A stretch of 64,000 nt of DNA from Euptelea pleiosperma (GCA_035048495.1 CM068546.1:14948435-15012434), one strand, 5' to 3'; counted from the stretch's first letter, positions 1-11,940 are shown. Notes: a model not told the origin generated them from the sequence alone. Made by a program: numbers and translations.

Positions 1-2230
1 ACCTCCTCCACCTCCGTTACGGGTTGCTACAGCACCTGCTGCTGCTTCCGCCTAGCACCGCCCTCCATCCTCCAGCGAACCACCCTCATCTATGGCAGCT
101 CCAACTCCGGCCAACTTTCGAAAGCTCTTCCCTCGGATCCCCTAGTCATCCCCTCCATTGAACTCCTATCAACTCTATCCCATCTCTGACCTCTCACTCT
201 ATCTCCTATCTTCATTGTCCTCTCTCTCCAATAAAAAAAAATAAAAAAATTAATAATAATAAAAAAATAAAAAAAAATAAGAGTCGCCGGCAAACTCCAT
301 TAACGCCGACGAACCCTGCAACTCAAACCAATCACCATCTCCTTGGTTATCTTCTTGGCTGTCCATCTTCATGGAGTGCGAAAAAGGATCCATCATCAAT
401 GACCCGTGGCCCGGCCATTTAGTGGACCCCATGATTTTAAGATATTTTAAATTCATTTTTTTTTTAAAATGGGAGGGTCCACTAAATGGGAAATCCCCCA
501 AAGAAGAGAAGTTTTCTTTAAAAAAATATATATATATTATTTTTTTTATTTCAAAAAAAAAAAACCCCATTTTCCATTAAAGGAAAGTGGAGGAGAAGGG
601 TTCGTTTGAACCCTAATCCCTCTCTTTTCTTCACTTCTCCTTCCCCAAAACCCCCTTCTCCTTATTCCCCCTCTCCTTGGGCCATTTTTCTCCTTCTTCT
701 TCACCTTCTTCATCTTCTTCTCTTTTATTCCTCACCGGAGTTGCAGAACTCCATCCATCTACAACTCCGTTTTTCTCCCCCTTTTCTTTCCATCTCCCTT
801 TCCTTGCTGAACAGCCAGCCCCCTGCTGCAACAACGCCTGCATCCGCCATTCCTTACTGGGCAACAACCATCACCAACGCTACTGCAACTACAGTAACAA
901 CCAACCTGTTGCAGCACCGCCATCAACGTCGTCTCCTCTTCCTCCTCTTCCTCTTCTTCTTCTTTTTCTTCTTCTTCTTCTTCTTTCTCCACTGGAGTTG
1001 CAGTTCCAGCAGCAACTCCGGCCGCCGCTACTCTCTCCGCCTGTGCGTGCTCCACTGGAGCATCTCTCTCCAGCAGCATCTCCATCGCCAGCATTCTAGC
1101 TCACTTGTAGGCGATCTTTCCTATCCTTGCAGCCACATGCTACACTACATCACCGTCTTCTCCACTCTCTCTCACACCCAACCGCCACCACCATCAAATA
1201 GCCACCAATCGTGCCGGTCTAACCAGCAAGAACACCTCCTAAGGCCATGATTCCCCCTTGCATCACCAACTGGCAGAGCTCCTCTAGTTTGCTGCCTCAT
1301 CTTCACCTAATGCATGTTTTAGCCATGCTCTTTTTGGCAGCCCCCATCACTAGCATCTCCTTCACTTCAACTTACCACCGTCTTCTGAATCTCCAACCAG
1401 CAAGCAACCATACACTCCGATCTGCACCAGCAACCTGCATCACCCTAGTTCATCTCTTCCGTTTGAACCACCGATCAGTGGGTCTGCAAGCCATGTGGAG
1501 CTCCTTCAAAGTAGAGCTGGACATCTCTCACTTCCTAATCTAAAAAGCTTTCCACGTCCTCCCACTCACTTCCACTTTCAAGGTGGAGACCTATACACCA
1601 ACCCTCCATCTCTTTGCTACCCAAGAGAGGGGCAGCCATGCATGCAACTTCATCTCCAGCCAGCCATCGCCCATACTCTTCTCCTAGGCCAAATCGCACC
1701 ATGCAGTCCACACTCGTCCGATCCCCACCTCGATCTCCGATAAGTTTCAAAGGTGATAAACTTTCTATCTCTAACCTTCTCTCTCTAGTTTTCTCTTTCT
1801 CTCTCTAAAATCCTCTTCTTTCTCTCTCTATCCTTCCATGCTTTCTAACTTAATATGTTAATCGCTTTCTAGGTTAATTTCGTATTGATCAGTTTCTCTC
1901 TTGTAAGCTGCAATATTTTATTGAATAAAATTCTCTTTTCCAATTATTGGGTTTTATTTCTCTTTCATTAAATGATGTTAACTAGTTGATGAAAATCTCT
2001 CTCAAGCATGTTTAAATCACTTCAATCACCATTATCACCTCTCCATACATTTTTTGTTTATGTTCTTTCATGTTCTTGATTGCGCGTTTAACTAATCTTG
2101 AGTGTGGACGACATCCGACACGAGCCACTATGCAATTTTGCTAATTTTTACAGGATAAAAGTCTTGGATAATTAAAAATGTGTTGAAATTAGGGTTTTTG
2201 ATCCAATGACACGGAAAAATCCTACTTTCA
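1..2230 (+). mobile_element. Athila-type LTR, 3' part, cut by the window edge
   Basis: This is the downstream part of an LTR of the same family as E2 and the five solo LTRs. It ends in GGAAAAATCCTACTTTCA at 2230. It shares the family landmarks: the TTTAGTGGACCC...GGTCCACTAAA inverted arms near 419-486, the GGGTTCGTTTGAACCC hairpin near 599-614, CTT-rich tracts, GGAGTTGC/GCAACTCC words around 739-1016, and a CT-rich stretch near 1780-1830. The upstream roughly 0.5-1 kb lies outside the window, so whether it is solo or part of a complete element is unknown. No internal element sequence follows; Tat gag does, which favours a solo LTR or a 3' LTR. Open frames inside it are low-complexity products of CTT/GAA tracts and are not genes. 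Confidence 0.85.
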
Positions 2231-2865
2231 CCGTACATCCCAGAACGAAGTGAATTATTTGAGAAGAAAGCCGCTTTCTTTGCCTCATCATGAATCTCTT
2301 CTCGTTGTTTACTTTGGTAATTACCCATTGGGTCTGCTTGGAGTGCCCCCACAACAATCTTTTCTTGAATAACATCTTGTAACTTGAACAACGAGTATCA
2401 TGAGAGAAGCGTCGACAAAAGTCACACCACCTATCGCCTGCAATGATGTGTAGCGGCTTCTGAGCATAATTGGAGGGAGGGAGGACAAGCTGATGGTCTT
2501 GCATCAATTTTTGAAAGATATCCCCCATCTTCCTCCAATCGAAGTCTAGGTCTATCCTAAATGAGCGATGCCTCGGGTGGGTCCTAGGAGCATGCGCAGC
2601 GGGTTTGGGTGTCTCCTCTACCTCTTGGTTTTCCTTTGTGGTACTCTTCCTTCGTAGGTTATCTATCAAAAGCTCGTTCTTCCCCTTCTTCATCTGTGCG
2701 GATAGATCTCTCACTATTTCCTTCAGTAGTGCATTCTCTTTCCTCAACATTTTCATATTTCCCTTTAATGCGGCATAGTTCTAATGGTTGGGTCTCCACA
2801 ATACTTTTCAAAGCTTCAACATTAGGATTAGATTGCTCTCCCATATTTTCCTCCATCTGACCCAC
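2231..2865 (-). pseudogene. Tat-type gag fragment, N-terminal half and zinc knuckle, decayed
   Basis: On the minus strand, translation from about 2865 (MGQMEENMGEQSN) runs into a heptad-rich helix (KENALLKEIVRDLSAQM) and a damaged zinc knuckle (WCDFCRRFSHDTRC, about 2395-2440), followed in another frame by FKLQDVIQEKIVVGALQADP. The same order, and the similar string FKLQEIIH after WCAFCRSITHNTRSC, occur in the gag of the large Tat element (56.3-57.2 kb and 60.2-60.8 kb). Gag packages genomic RNA in virus-like particles. The copy is frameshifted and is cut at 2231 by the end of the LTR at 1-2230. It is a different, diverged Tat copy from the large element. Confidence 0.7.
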
Positions 2866-5645
2866 AAGTCATTCAAATGTATCAGTTATTTCAAGGTGCA
2901 CCTAGTCTATACCCAACATAAATCCTCAAAGAATGGAAAACATGAGGTTTAATATATAATATACGATTAAAATAACTAATTTGATCTCATTAATGAAAAA
3001 CTTATCCTATGCTCATAGGGAGGGAGGACAAGCCCTTTGGCTTGATTATTGATTTTTAAGTGTTGGATTGGAGTCATTTTCATGAGTTGATTTTTAACCG
3101 TGGAATTTGAGCATTATTGACCCTTATTTGGGGTGTTTGAAAGCACTATTTGTAATTAACTCAAAAAAGAATCAAAAGTTGGGGGTTTAGATGATTGATT
3201 TTTTTATTTGCTTTGGAGATTTTAGATCTCACCATGTTTCTGGAGTAGCAATGTGCGGAAGGTTTTGGGTTGCTGGCCGACCCATGTGGACCCACCATTG
3301 GTCCACATGGCAGCATGTTGGACCTTAGTCATGGCATGGTGGCTGAGCCTCGGTTCTTGATGTGTTTGTGTTAAGAAAACAGGGCAGTAAGCCCACTTAC
3401 TGGTAGACAACATGAACCCATATGTTTGGAACTATCTTGGGCAACGAAGATAAGGGTGGTGTATTATTAGCACTAGAAGCCACCGAATGTTTGAGGCTGC
3501 TGTTCTTCTTGAAGAGTTTGCAGTAGTTGAATCTTTTAGATGATCAGTACCTTATGTAAATACATGCTCCATCTGTGTAAGCCATAGATGTAATCCTCTT
3601 ACTTTCTTTACAAATTTAGTTCTGCATGTTTTCACAAATTGTAGTTCATGAAAAATAAAAAAGGAAGATGAAAAGTTATTTTCTGAGTTTGTTTCTAACA
3701 CTCATATTGGCCCTTCATTATTCCACAACTTTGAATAACTAATGAGATAATTTAATTCAACAACTTGATGGAACATAGTTAAAGTTGAGGGACTAGTGTT
3801 ACTTTTTTACATTAGATTGGTGAAGTGAAATGTTATGGCAGACTTCCTCAGCGTGTAAACTGTCATTCCAACCTAATGTTAAGCTCTTACTCTCTTACTT
3901 ATAGGATCTTTCAACCGGAAAACTAGTCATTCATGATCGTAAAGAAGGCAACCTCTACATCCATCATGAGTTTCGGGATGTTCAATCATTTCTCAATTTT
4001 CTTTTGCCTATTTCATTGTTATTCAATGTCAACTAAAGATGGGTGGTCATTATGGCATAATTGACTAGTGCAGCCTTATCATGCACCATTGGATCTTAGA
4101 TTTTTGAAAACATTCAGATTTAAGAATGTTAAGTTGCTTTTCCATATAATTCAGTAAAAGTGATGGTTGGGGTTCTTAGGGTCTCCGTTCTTTTCTTCTA
4201 ATACTAAAGTAGCTGAATTTTTTTATTCTACTCACTATAATTAATGCAATAGAGACCAATAGATGTTATTTCACTCTTGTACTTCTTTTAACTCCAAAAT
4301 TAACAACTTGTTGACTCTTTTATGCTTGTACAATGACACGTTTCACATAGTTTTATTTTTTTTTATCGGTAACTTTGTTAGGGTTTTTGTTAAGAGCTTC
4401 TGGTTATTTATTTCTTAGGAATGCATGTGGTTCCATAAATTCTAGTCGAGTTACAAAATCTTTCTCTTCTTTGAAGGTTGTTTCTTGGTGGTAAAATTTG
4501 GATGATTCTTGTCAACATGTGTTCATGTGAAATTTGTTTCATATTTTAGAGTTCAGTTATCTTGCCCAAGATGAAGGTTCTATCATATTTCACATGTGGC
4601 ATGAATGATCCTTGAAGTTCAATATAGATTTTTTTAGGCTGCACTGGTGAAAAACATCATTAGGACTCACAATTGGTTTTATCATTGCGCAAATGGCAAT
4701 ATACATGTCTATGGCAGTTATGTTTCTCCATTTTTATGTGATATGCTTGTAGACATTCTTTTGATCATTCAGTGTTTAGGCTCTTTATTGACTTAATCTT
4801 TGGCACTGGGGTTTTCAATGAATGTGGACTTAATTTGCTATTTGACATGATTGTGAATTAATAATGACTTCTAGTTACATTACTTTACTTCCAAGTATTG
4901 GGGGACCAAGCTAAAACTTATTAGATATACCATAAGATTTTAAACATATTTCTCATTGATATCCATTTACTTTTTTTATTCTATTTTGCTTTTTGCTTTT
5001 TGCTCAACAGGAGGCACCAATCAAGAAGTCAATGTAATTGTTAGAACCCTGAATCGTATATAACTCACTTCAACATTATGGCCTATTTTTACTTATCTTT
5101 CTTGTAATAATCTAAAGTTGTGATGGATGACTTGCAGTACTGTAACACAATGTAAAGCATGATTTAGTTCTCTAAGTGTTGAACCCTAACCTAATTCATA
5201 CCTCAAAAAGTAATCAGCTTTAACCAACCTACTCTGCAATAACTTTTAGATTTATTTTAAAACTTGTCATGATATTTGGCCTAATGATTTCTGAAATTGA
5301 AGTCTATTTTCTTCCATTCTATCTTGTTATTAAATGATGACTAGCAACATGAGAAAATGGTAAAATATCTCCATTAAAGCAGCATGACCTCAAATATCTC
5401 CATTGAAGTTCATGTGATTCTTGTAACTAGAGTACATATTATTAATTGCTTCTTGATGTCTCTTAATATTTGTCTATCATTATCTTGTTTTAATTGGTTG
5501 CTTATCTTACTTTTATTTGGTAATTATTGAAACGTAAAAGGATTAGCATAATTAACATTCACACAAAGCACTAGCATAAACATAAGATCTTGAAGACTCC
5601 ATCAAAGATAAGAGGTTGCACACAGCATATAGGCACTGTATATGG
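2866..5645. other. AT-rich non-coding stretch, no recognised gene
   Basis: About 2.8 kb with no long open frame and no repeat shared with the rest of the window. One short open stretch at 3906-4034 follows an acceptor-like TTATAG and reads DLSTGKLVIHDRKEGNLYIHHE before a stop. I do not recognise it. It could be intronic or intergenic host DNA, or old unrecognised element sequence (5' leader or LTR of the Tat copy whose gag precedes it). GGAGGGAGGACAAGC occurs at about 2474 and nearly again at about 3018. Confidence 0.4.
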
Positions 5646-5861
5646 TCTGAGTTCCGGTTGGAAAATTATAGTCATTTGTAGGTTTAGGCATTTTAGAATT
5701 AAGAGTGAAATCTATTTCAAGACCTCGACACCTAAATTAGGCAAACGAGATCCGAATCTCCTGAAATCTCTTCCAACACTTCAAACGTGTTGAAACAAAT
5801 GTGTTGGAAGAGACAGAGTCAAATTCTGAGGTCCGATGGGAAAGTTGTAGTCATTTGTAGG
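5646..5861 (+). repeat. Satellite monomers, left flank of the composite element
   Basis: A partial monomer (5646-5677) is followed by one full monomer of 179 bp (5678-5856) starting GTAGGTTTAGGCATTTTAGA. The next monomer is interrupted after its first five bases, GTAGG (5857-5861), by the Tat element. The same repeat resumes at 63507. Each monomer holds CTTCCAACAC and GTGTTGGAAG about 20 bases apart. Left of 5646 the repeat is not detectable, so this appears to be the edge of the array. Confidence 0.85.
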
Positions 5862-6925
5862 TGTCGGGCGCATTTTGGCAACATGCATGATACTGGAAGT
5901 GGGTGGAGTGTGGAATGTGTGCTTGTGTCATTTCTAGGGTTCCCAGTGTATGAGTGGTCTCTGTTAGTCTGTGAGAGTGGTAATGCTATGTGTGTTGTCC
6001 CCTCCAAATAAATACAGAGATAATAGCATCTATTTCATACAGTAGAACTTGACTGATCTGTCCTTCACTAACATCGTCATTCCAAACAACCACAAACGTA
6101 ATAGGTGGTTGATTGATTAATGTTGCTTCCAGCTCATCATTCACCATGAAGGTGATCTGAATCTAGTCATGCTGAATGGGTCCCTCAGCCTGTCACACTG
6201 AGGGACTGGGGAATGTCCAAAATGCATCCAACGGTTTCAAACATTGTTAAATGGAGTCGTCCTCTAGTTAGAGAGTCTCCAAAGGGGTATGATTCGATTA
6301 ATTCATTGATTAGTCCATGATTATCTTTTAAGCATCCTATTTTTAAACCATGGAGAGAAAATCTTCGGATATCAATAACATTAATAGGTTCATTAAAACG
6401 ATGTGAATGAAACATCTATGTGACAAGACAACTCCATAACATTCTAGGTGCCGGATTCTTAATCGTTTATCGACCCTAAGTGGAATCCCCTGGACCCACA
6501 AAGGATAGGCTTGTTCTCTTGCTTCAGTCCATTCCCCTCAAGATGGGGAGTATGTCACTCAAGCATTAGTCATGTAGTAACCCGGCATAGAGTCCTTAGA
6601 AGAAGAACATCCATCCGGTATAGTTCATTAGGGATTACCTTTTTACTAGTGTTGCACAGGATATCTGAACTTGAGATTCTGTACTTCTTTGGTAAATCTC
6701 ACATACACTGAAGGAAAAATACTAAGTCAAATTCTAGATGAATTTCGACAGAGTATAGGCTTGTCACAATAAAATAGGAGGTCTTTTTTTCCTATCCCCA
6801 GAGTCCTCAATTTATAAAGTTCTAGGGAGGGGTCTGCACATGTTGTAGACTCACCTTTATAAGGAAAAAATGCTTAAAATAATGAAAAATTACAAATAAT
6901 TTTAACAAAATAATTACATACGGTT
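5862..6925 (-). mobile_element. Tat 3' LTR, first segment
   Basis: It starts TGTCGGGCG at 5862 and aligns along its length to the right LTR from 61745. It is broken at 6925 within CGGTT by E1 and continues at 32912. Removing E1 and one CGGTT copy gives a 1758 bp LTR, against 1762 bp for the right copy, which serves as the uninterrupted reference. Confidence 0.9.
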
Positions 6926-8225
6926 TGTAATACCCTGAACTTTCGTTATATGGTATTATGGTAAATTCACATAATAATGAAAACCTGAAACTTTTTCAAA
7001 CTCTTATTATTATTTTTATTGTTTAATATCATGTATGAGTATGTGTATTTAATTTGATTTCATTCTAACAACTTTGAAAAACCTGTTATTTTTGAAATTC
7101 ATTCTTTAGGGCAAAATTCCTGCTAAGAATAATGAACTATAACTTGCAGGGGACTTTTTCTTTCCTCAGGTAACATTCTAGAACTTTTATAAAAAAATTG
7201 TTTTGTGGGCCCGAGACACAAAAAATATTTCTATTTTATCTTTACCAACTTACCTGTGAAATTTGGAATCTTTCTTGAGACATGAAAACCCTAGCGGGAG
7301 ATTTCGGGAGATTTTGACAAAAATAGTATTTTCGTAATTTTTGAACTTTCCTACCATTCTTATATTTTTTAAATAATATTTAATTATATTTTATTTATTT
7401 AATAGGAGTGTGGGACCCACGAATCACTTTCGGGTCATTCCAATATCATTTGACACTTTTCTAGAGTTTTGAACATTTTTGTGATTTATGTGTGTGACAT
7501 GTGTCAATACCTTATTGTATAAATTTTTAAATTATATAATATAGTTTGATTAAATTAATTAATAATTATTTGTGTTATGATTGTTGGGTGAGCCCGTATG
7601 GCCAATCTAGATGTCTTTTGGGCTTAATAATATTTTTAAATGAAGCCTATTGATGTATATGGGCCTTGGGCCCATTTCTAACCCATTAGTAGTGTAAAAT
7701 ATAAGTTTTTGAGGGTTAAAACAGTCATCCCTTTGCTAGTTACGAATTTCAACAAAATAGAAACCCTAATCCTTCCCTAAACCTATTTATGAAAACCCTA
7801 AAGCTTTAGAAGTTTTCAAAACCAAATTCCATGAAAGAATAGAGCAAGCTCCATTAAACCTTCATCCGGGCACCGATCGCACTCGAGCAAGAAGGGAGAA
7901 TTGACGGGGACTCCGATTAGAAGAACATACTCCGAGGAGAGGACGATCCGACGACTTTCAAATTTGAAGAAACTTTTGATTTTCATTAAAGTTCAAGAAA
8001 CTTTAAGGTAAGTGCGCTTGATCCATCCTATACTTGTTTTTCTTCAAGATTTTGTTTCTCTTTCATTAGATAATGGTTGATACTCATTATAAATTAATTT
8101 CAACAATATTTATTTTATTCTTATTGGGTTGAGCTTTATTTTGGGCCACCATGATGGGTTTGGCCATGGTCTATTTTGTGCCTATAACGGATGACTATGT
8201 TCTTTATCATTTTCGTTATATTTTT

Positions 8226-9110
8226 ATAATTATTTTTTTTTAAATACTCTGTGAATTTATTTTTCAAAACCGTTTAGTTTGTATTTTTCTGATTTTTATT
8301 GATTAAGTTATGATTTTTCTAAGTTGTATGACTTTACCAAAAAACCCAGAATTTCAGATTTTACACGGTCCGATTTACTTGGGATTTAGATCTATATTTT
8401 TAACTTAAAAATTTTTCTAATTATTTTTCATGGATACCTCTATCAATCTAGTTTCTAGAACCTTTGTGTTTATATTTTTCTAATTTGTATTGATTAAGTT
8501 ATAATTTTTCAAACGTGCTGGACTTTTCTATAAAACCCAGAATTTCAGATTTATACGGTCCACTTCACTTGAGATTTTGATCTATATTGTTAACCTAAAT
8601 ATTTTTCTAATTATTTTTCATGGATACCTCTATCAATCTAGTTTCTACAACCTTTGAGTTTATATTTTTTTGATTTGTATTAATTAAGTTATGCTTTTTC
8701 AAACATGCTGGACTTTTCTGTAAAACCCAGAATTCTAGATTTTACACGGTCCACTTCACTTGAGATTTCGATCTATATTTTTAACCTAAATATTTTTTTA
8801 ATTATTTTTCACAGATACCTCTATCAATCTAGTTTCTAGAACCTTTGAGTTTGTATTTTTTGATTTGTATTGATTAAGTTATGATTTTTTAAATGTGCTA
8901 GACTTTTCTGTAAAATCCAGAATCCCAGATTCTGTCCGACCCACTTCATTAAGGGTTTCGACCCATATTTTGAAACTAAATATTTTTCTATTTATTTTTC
9001 CTAAAACCTCTGTGAATCTAGTTTTTAAATCCATTGAGTTTATATTTTTCTAATTCATATTTATTTAGTTATGATTTTTATAATGCAGTATATTTTTTTA
9101 TAAAAAACTT
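8226..9110 (+). repeat. Five diverged tandem units of about 190 bp in the E1 LTR
   Basis: Equivalent points (GTTTCTAGAACCTTTGAGTT and variants) fall at about 8261, 8451, 8641, 8832 and 9021, giving periods of 189-191 bp. Each unit holds a GATTAAGTTATGATTTTTC-like word and a CTTTTCTGTAAAACCCAGAAT-like word. The same array is in the 3' LTR (about 30640-31500) and, inverted, in E3 (about 14440-15290), so it is an old property of the LTR family. Confidence 0.85.
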
Positions 9111-9180
9111 ATTAATTGTTCGTGGTTCGGTCATGATTATTAACTATTAAGGTTTTAACCTTGTTGTTTGACTAAACCCT

Positions 9181-9536
9181 AGATGGTTTGACCTATACCT
9201 GTATGCATGGGGATCCCACCCATGTGTCTTGGATCTCTTTTTGGTTCGACCTTGTGTCATGGATCCCTCATAGAGTTCGGCCATGGCGTGTTGGATTCTC
9301 TTGCGATTTTCACTTATATTATTCATCGATGTTGATTGTGATATTTGGTCATGTCTTATTGACTATTATACCTAGATGGTTCGACCTATACTTGTATGCA
9401 TAGGGATCCCACCCATGTGTCTTGGATCCCTCATAGGGTTCGGCCAAGTGTCTTGGATCCCTCTTTAGGGTTCGACCTTGTGTCATAGATCCCTCATAGG
9501 GTTCGGCCATGGTGTGTTGGATTGTCTTGTGATTTC
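9181..9536 (+). repeat. Second tandem repeat of about 193 bp in the E1 LTR
   Basis: GATGGTTTGACCTATACCTG at about 9182 recurs as GATGGTTCGACCTATACTTG at about 9375. Within each unit, shorter words (GGATCCCTCATAGGGTTCGG and variants) repeat. The 3' LTR has the same pair (about 31569 and 31762). E3 shows only one unit, so this duplication is specific to the E1 branch or was lost from E3. Confidence 0.8.
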
Positions 9537-10520
9537 AACTTATATTATTCATCCGTGTTGATCGTGACCTTCGGTGATTGTTACATGTTATTCATGGTTA
9601 ACCCTAATTCGTTCCCATATTATTACTCTTAATGATCATTAGTTCATTTTATATTTTTATTTAAATGTTAAATACATGTGTGCTTATGTCATGTAACCCT
9701 AGTACATCTTATTGTCATACCATGATCATCACGTCATTTCATATAAGGGGTGCATAAGGGAATGGGGTTGAAGTATATTATATACGTTTATATTGGTTTT
9801 ATCAATTAATCAGGGTTCGGTACCCTAGGGTGAAAGGCCCCAGACGTTATTATATCCTGCAGATGGGTCGATGAGACCACTCCCAGTGCGGGAAGGAGAT
9901 GGAGACCCTATGTGGTTATGGGTACTAGTTGCATTGGCATCCCTTACTCATCTGCATTCATCCTCATATTCATGCCATCCTTATTATACGATTGAGATGC
10001 ATACCTTGATTAAAAAACTTGTATAGTATGATATCATACCATGCACACTGTTGTATTACTGGGCCTCGGCTCACGGTGCTACACCGATACCATTTTCAGA
10101 TTTTGAGGAGCCGGGTACGTGAGATGATTTTGAGACGAAAGACTCCGGTGCATTCGAGGAGATCGACGATGATTTGGGAGTCGATCCCACACTTTAGAAA
10201 GTTGTATTTGATTATTTTATAACATTATTTATTTATTTTCACGGGCATGTAAGCCTTTGATTGAGAGCATGTTCTCACTTCCATCTCTCCACATTTAGTT
10301 GATTGATTAAATTATTTGAATTATGAATTATTTGAATTATTTGTTTCCTACATCTAGACTCTTTTTTAATACTTAGTGGGTTTTCGAATGAACCTTAGTA
10401 GTCTAATTGACCTAATTGGACCACTAGGGGACATTCATGGATCACCTCTGGGTTCGGGTACGGGTCGATCCACGGATTTTTGGGTCGTTTCTGGGTATCC
10501 GGATTCGGGGCGTGATAGAG

Positions 10521-10532
10521 TGGTATCAGAGC
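10521..10532 (+). other. E1 primer-binding site (initiator tRNA-Met type)
   Basis: TGGTATCAGAGC lies three bases after the 5' LTR. It is complementary to the 3' end of plant initiator tRNA-Met and is the commonest PBS of plant chromoviruses. It would prime minus-strand DNA synthesis. Confidence 0.9.
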
Positions 10533-10949
10533 TTAGGCTTCAGACACCTAGGGATTTGTGTGTAATAGGTCTATGCATAATTGAGTTGTGTACGATAGAA
10601 TTGTATTAGAGCACAATCACTAGATTACCCTAGAGACCCGTACAATGGAGACCATTAGGGGATCTGGTTAATGTGCTCATTATTGTTATAGAGACCGTGA
10701 CCTTTTAGTATACATTAGAGACACTTAAAAATATTATAATCTAGAGCACTCTGATTTTTGCAATAGTTATAAATGGTGATTGTGTACTATTGTTTTTATG
10801 TATATTATTATAGTACTTAATTTTATATTATGCTTGACTATGTCGCAAACCTAACACTGTCATACCTTATCAAGGAGATCGTGGCAGAATGGTATGTTGA
10901 TAGAATTATACCCTCAGATGATCTTAATTGGACAGTCTGACTATTTTGA
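10533..10949 (+). mobile_element. E1 internal region, left remnant
   Basis: About 417 bp between the E1 PBS and the start of E2, including TSD TTTGA at 10945-10949. It is AT-rich with no open frame and no gag motif. In an autonomous relative gag would begin about here. It continues at 28905 after E2. Confidence 0.8.
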
Positions 10950-11801
10950 TGATATTCGCTCAAAAGTGCTTATTTTAAGCAATTATCCTTTTAGCGTTAT
11001 TGCATTCTCCTACGTAAAATACTCTATTTACCTACTTTTCTACGTAAGAGTCTCTTCTGTTGCGTAGAACACACTTTTCTGGACGAAATGGTATATTTGC
11101 ATGCATTAAACACATTTTCGGAAGTCTAAATATTAAGCCGTTCTGATAAAGTCTCATTACGCGCTTCTTCTGTCGCAGGAAACCCCGATGGGACAATTTT
11201 CGAGACTTGTGGGCCCAAATCGATCATGAAAGCCCATTATCAAAGCTTAACAAGCCCACATGCTATGACTAGAAGATATGGGCCAAATATGGGCTGAATA
11301 AGAGGACCAAAAAGCCAGCCCAAAGAACGAAGAGAGTAGGAGAGCCAATGACCAAGAGACGGACCAAAGCGTTTAAAGCCACATGAGTCAGCAAAGAATG
11401 ATGGTCGACTCTACTAGAGAAGCGTGAGGATGGTCACAGTGAAGACCAGGGTTCCAGACCCTCCGCCAGTGCTTTTCTCTCTATTTTCTGATACTTTCTC
11501 TCTCATCTCACCTTATTCTCTCTCTCTCTTCATCTCTCAGTCCTCGAATCTACTGACCTAACCCCAGAACTCCTGCCCATCGGCTCTATCTCATCTCCCT
11601 TAGCTTTCTGACCGTTGGATCTTCCATCGGACCGTTGGATCTCTCTAGATCCGTCGATCTACCAATCTGAGTCCCAATCAAGTCACCATCCATCCGATCG
11701 CCATCAGACTGTCTGTCACATCATCTTGTGAGACGATGGACATCATCAATCCATGAGGGCCAATAGCCGGGCCCATCTTCATCGACCCGTTGTCCGACTA
11801 G

Positions 11802-11855
11802 TTAGTGGACCCCGCGAATTTCAAAATAATTTTAATTAAATGGAGGGTCCACTAA
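11802..11855 (+). repeat. Conserved inverted arms in the E2-family LTR
   Basis: TTAGTGGACCC (11802-11812) and GGGTCCACTAA (11845-11855) are perfect 11 bp inverted arms around an AT-rich loop. The same arms, with little change, occur at about 419-486, 27111-27165, 40276-40338 and 55410-55460. Both arms are kept while the loop between them changes. Confidence 0.8.
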
Positions 11856-11940
11856 TTGGGGAGATTCCCCATAGAAAAGTAGGTTTTTACTTAAAAAAAA
11901 AAAAAAAAAAAAAAATTATTTTTTATTTTCAAAAAATACC

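Larger units (their letters stand above)
6926..10517 (+). mobile_element. E1 5' LTR
   Basis: A 3592 bp LTR, TG...TA (terminal CA changed to TA). It contains five diverged tandem units of about 190 bp (8226-9110) and a second tandem pair of about 193 bp (from 9181). A short TATA-like stretch, CTATTTATGAAAACC, lies near 7783 and might be the promoter. No coding capacity. Confidence 0.9.

Noticed and set aside
606..1250. Long open frames in the CTT-rich LTR parts (also 11953-12866, 27149-28310, 39478-40177, 55061-55339, 58304-58855)
   Set aside because: They come from CTT/GAA tracts and the 90 bp repeat. Products are Ser/Leu/Phe or Glu/Lys rich with no domain, and they fall at matching places in untranslated LTRs.
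2866..5645. Host gene with introns
   Set aside because: Only one short open stretch with an acceptor-like site. No second exon, start or known domain could be supported.
5646..5861. CENP-B-box-like motif in the satellite
   Set aside because: The conserved CGTTTGAA/TTCAAACG words do not match the known box pattern. The dyad is reported instead.
11900..11921. Poly(A) runs as retroposon tails (also 27203-27229, 55347-55370, 49020-49036)
   Set aside because: They lie at the same internal place of E2-family LTRs and are part of the LTR, not ends of LINE or SINE copies.
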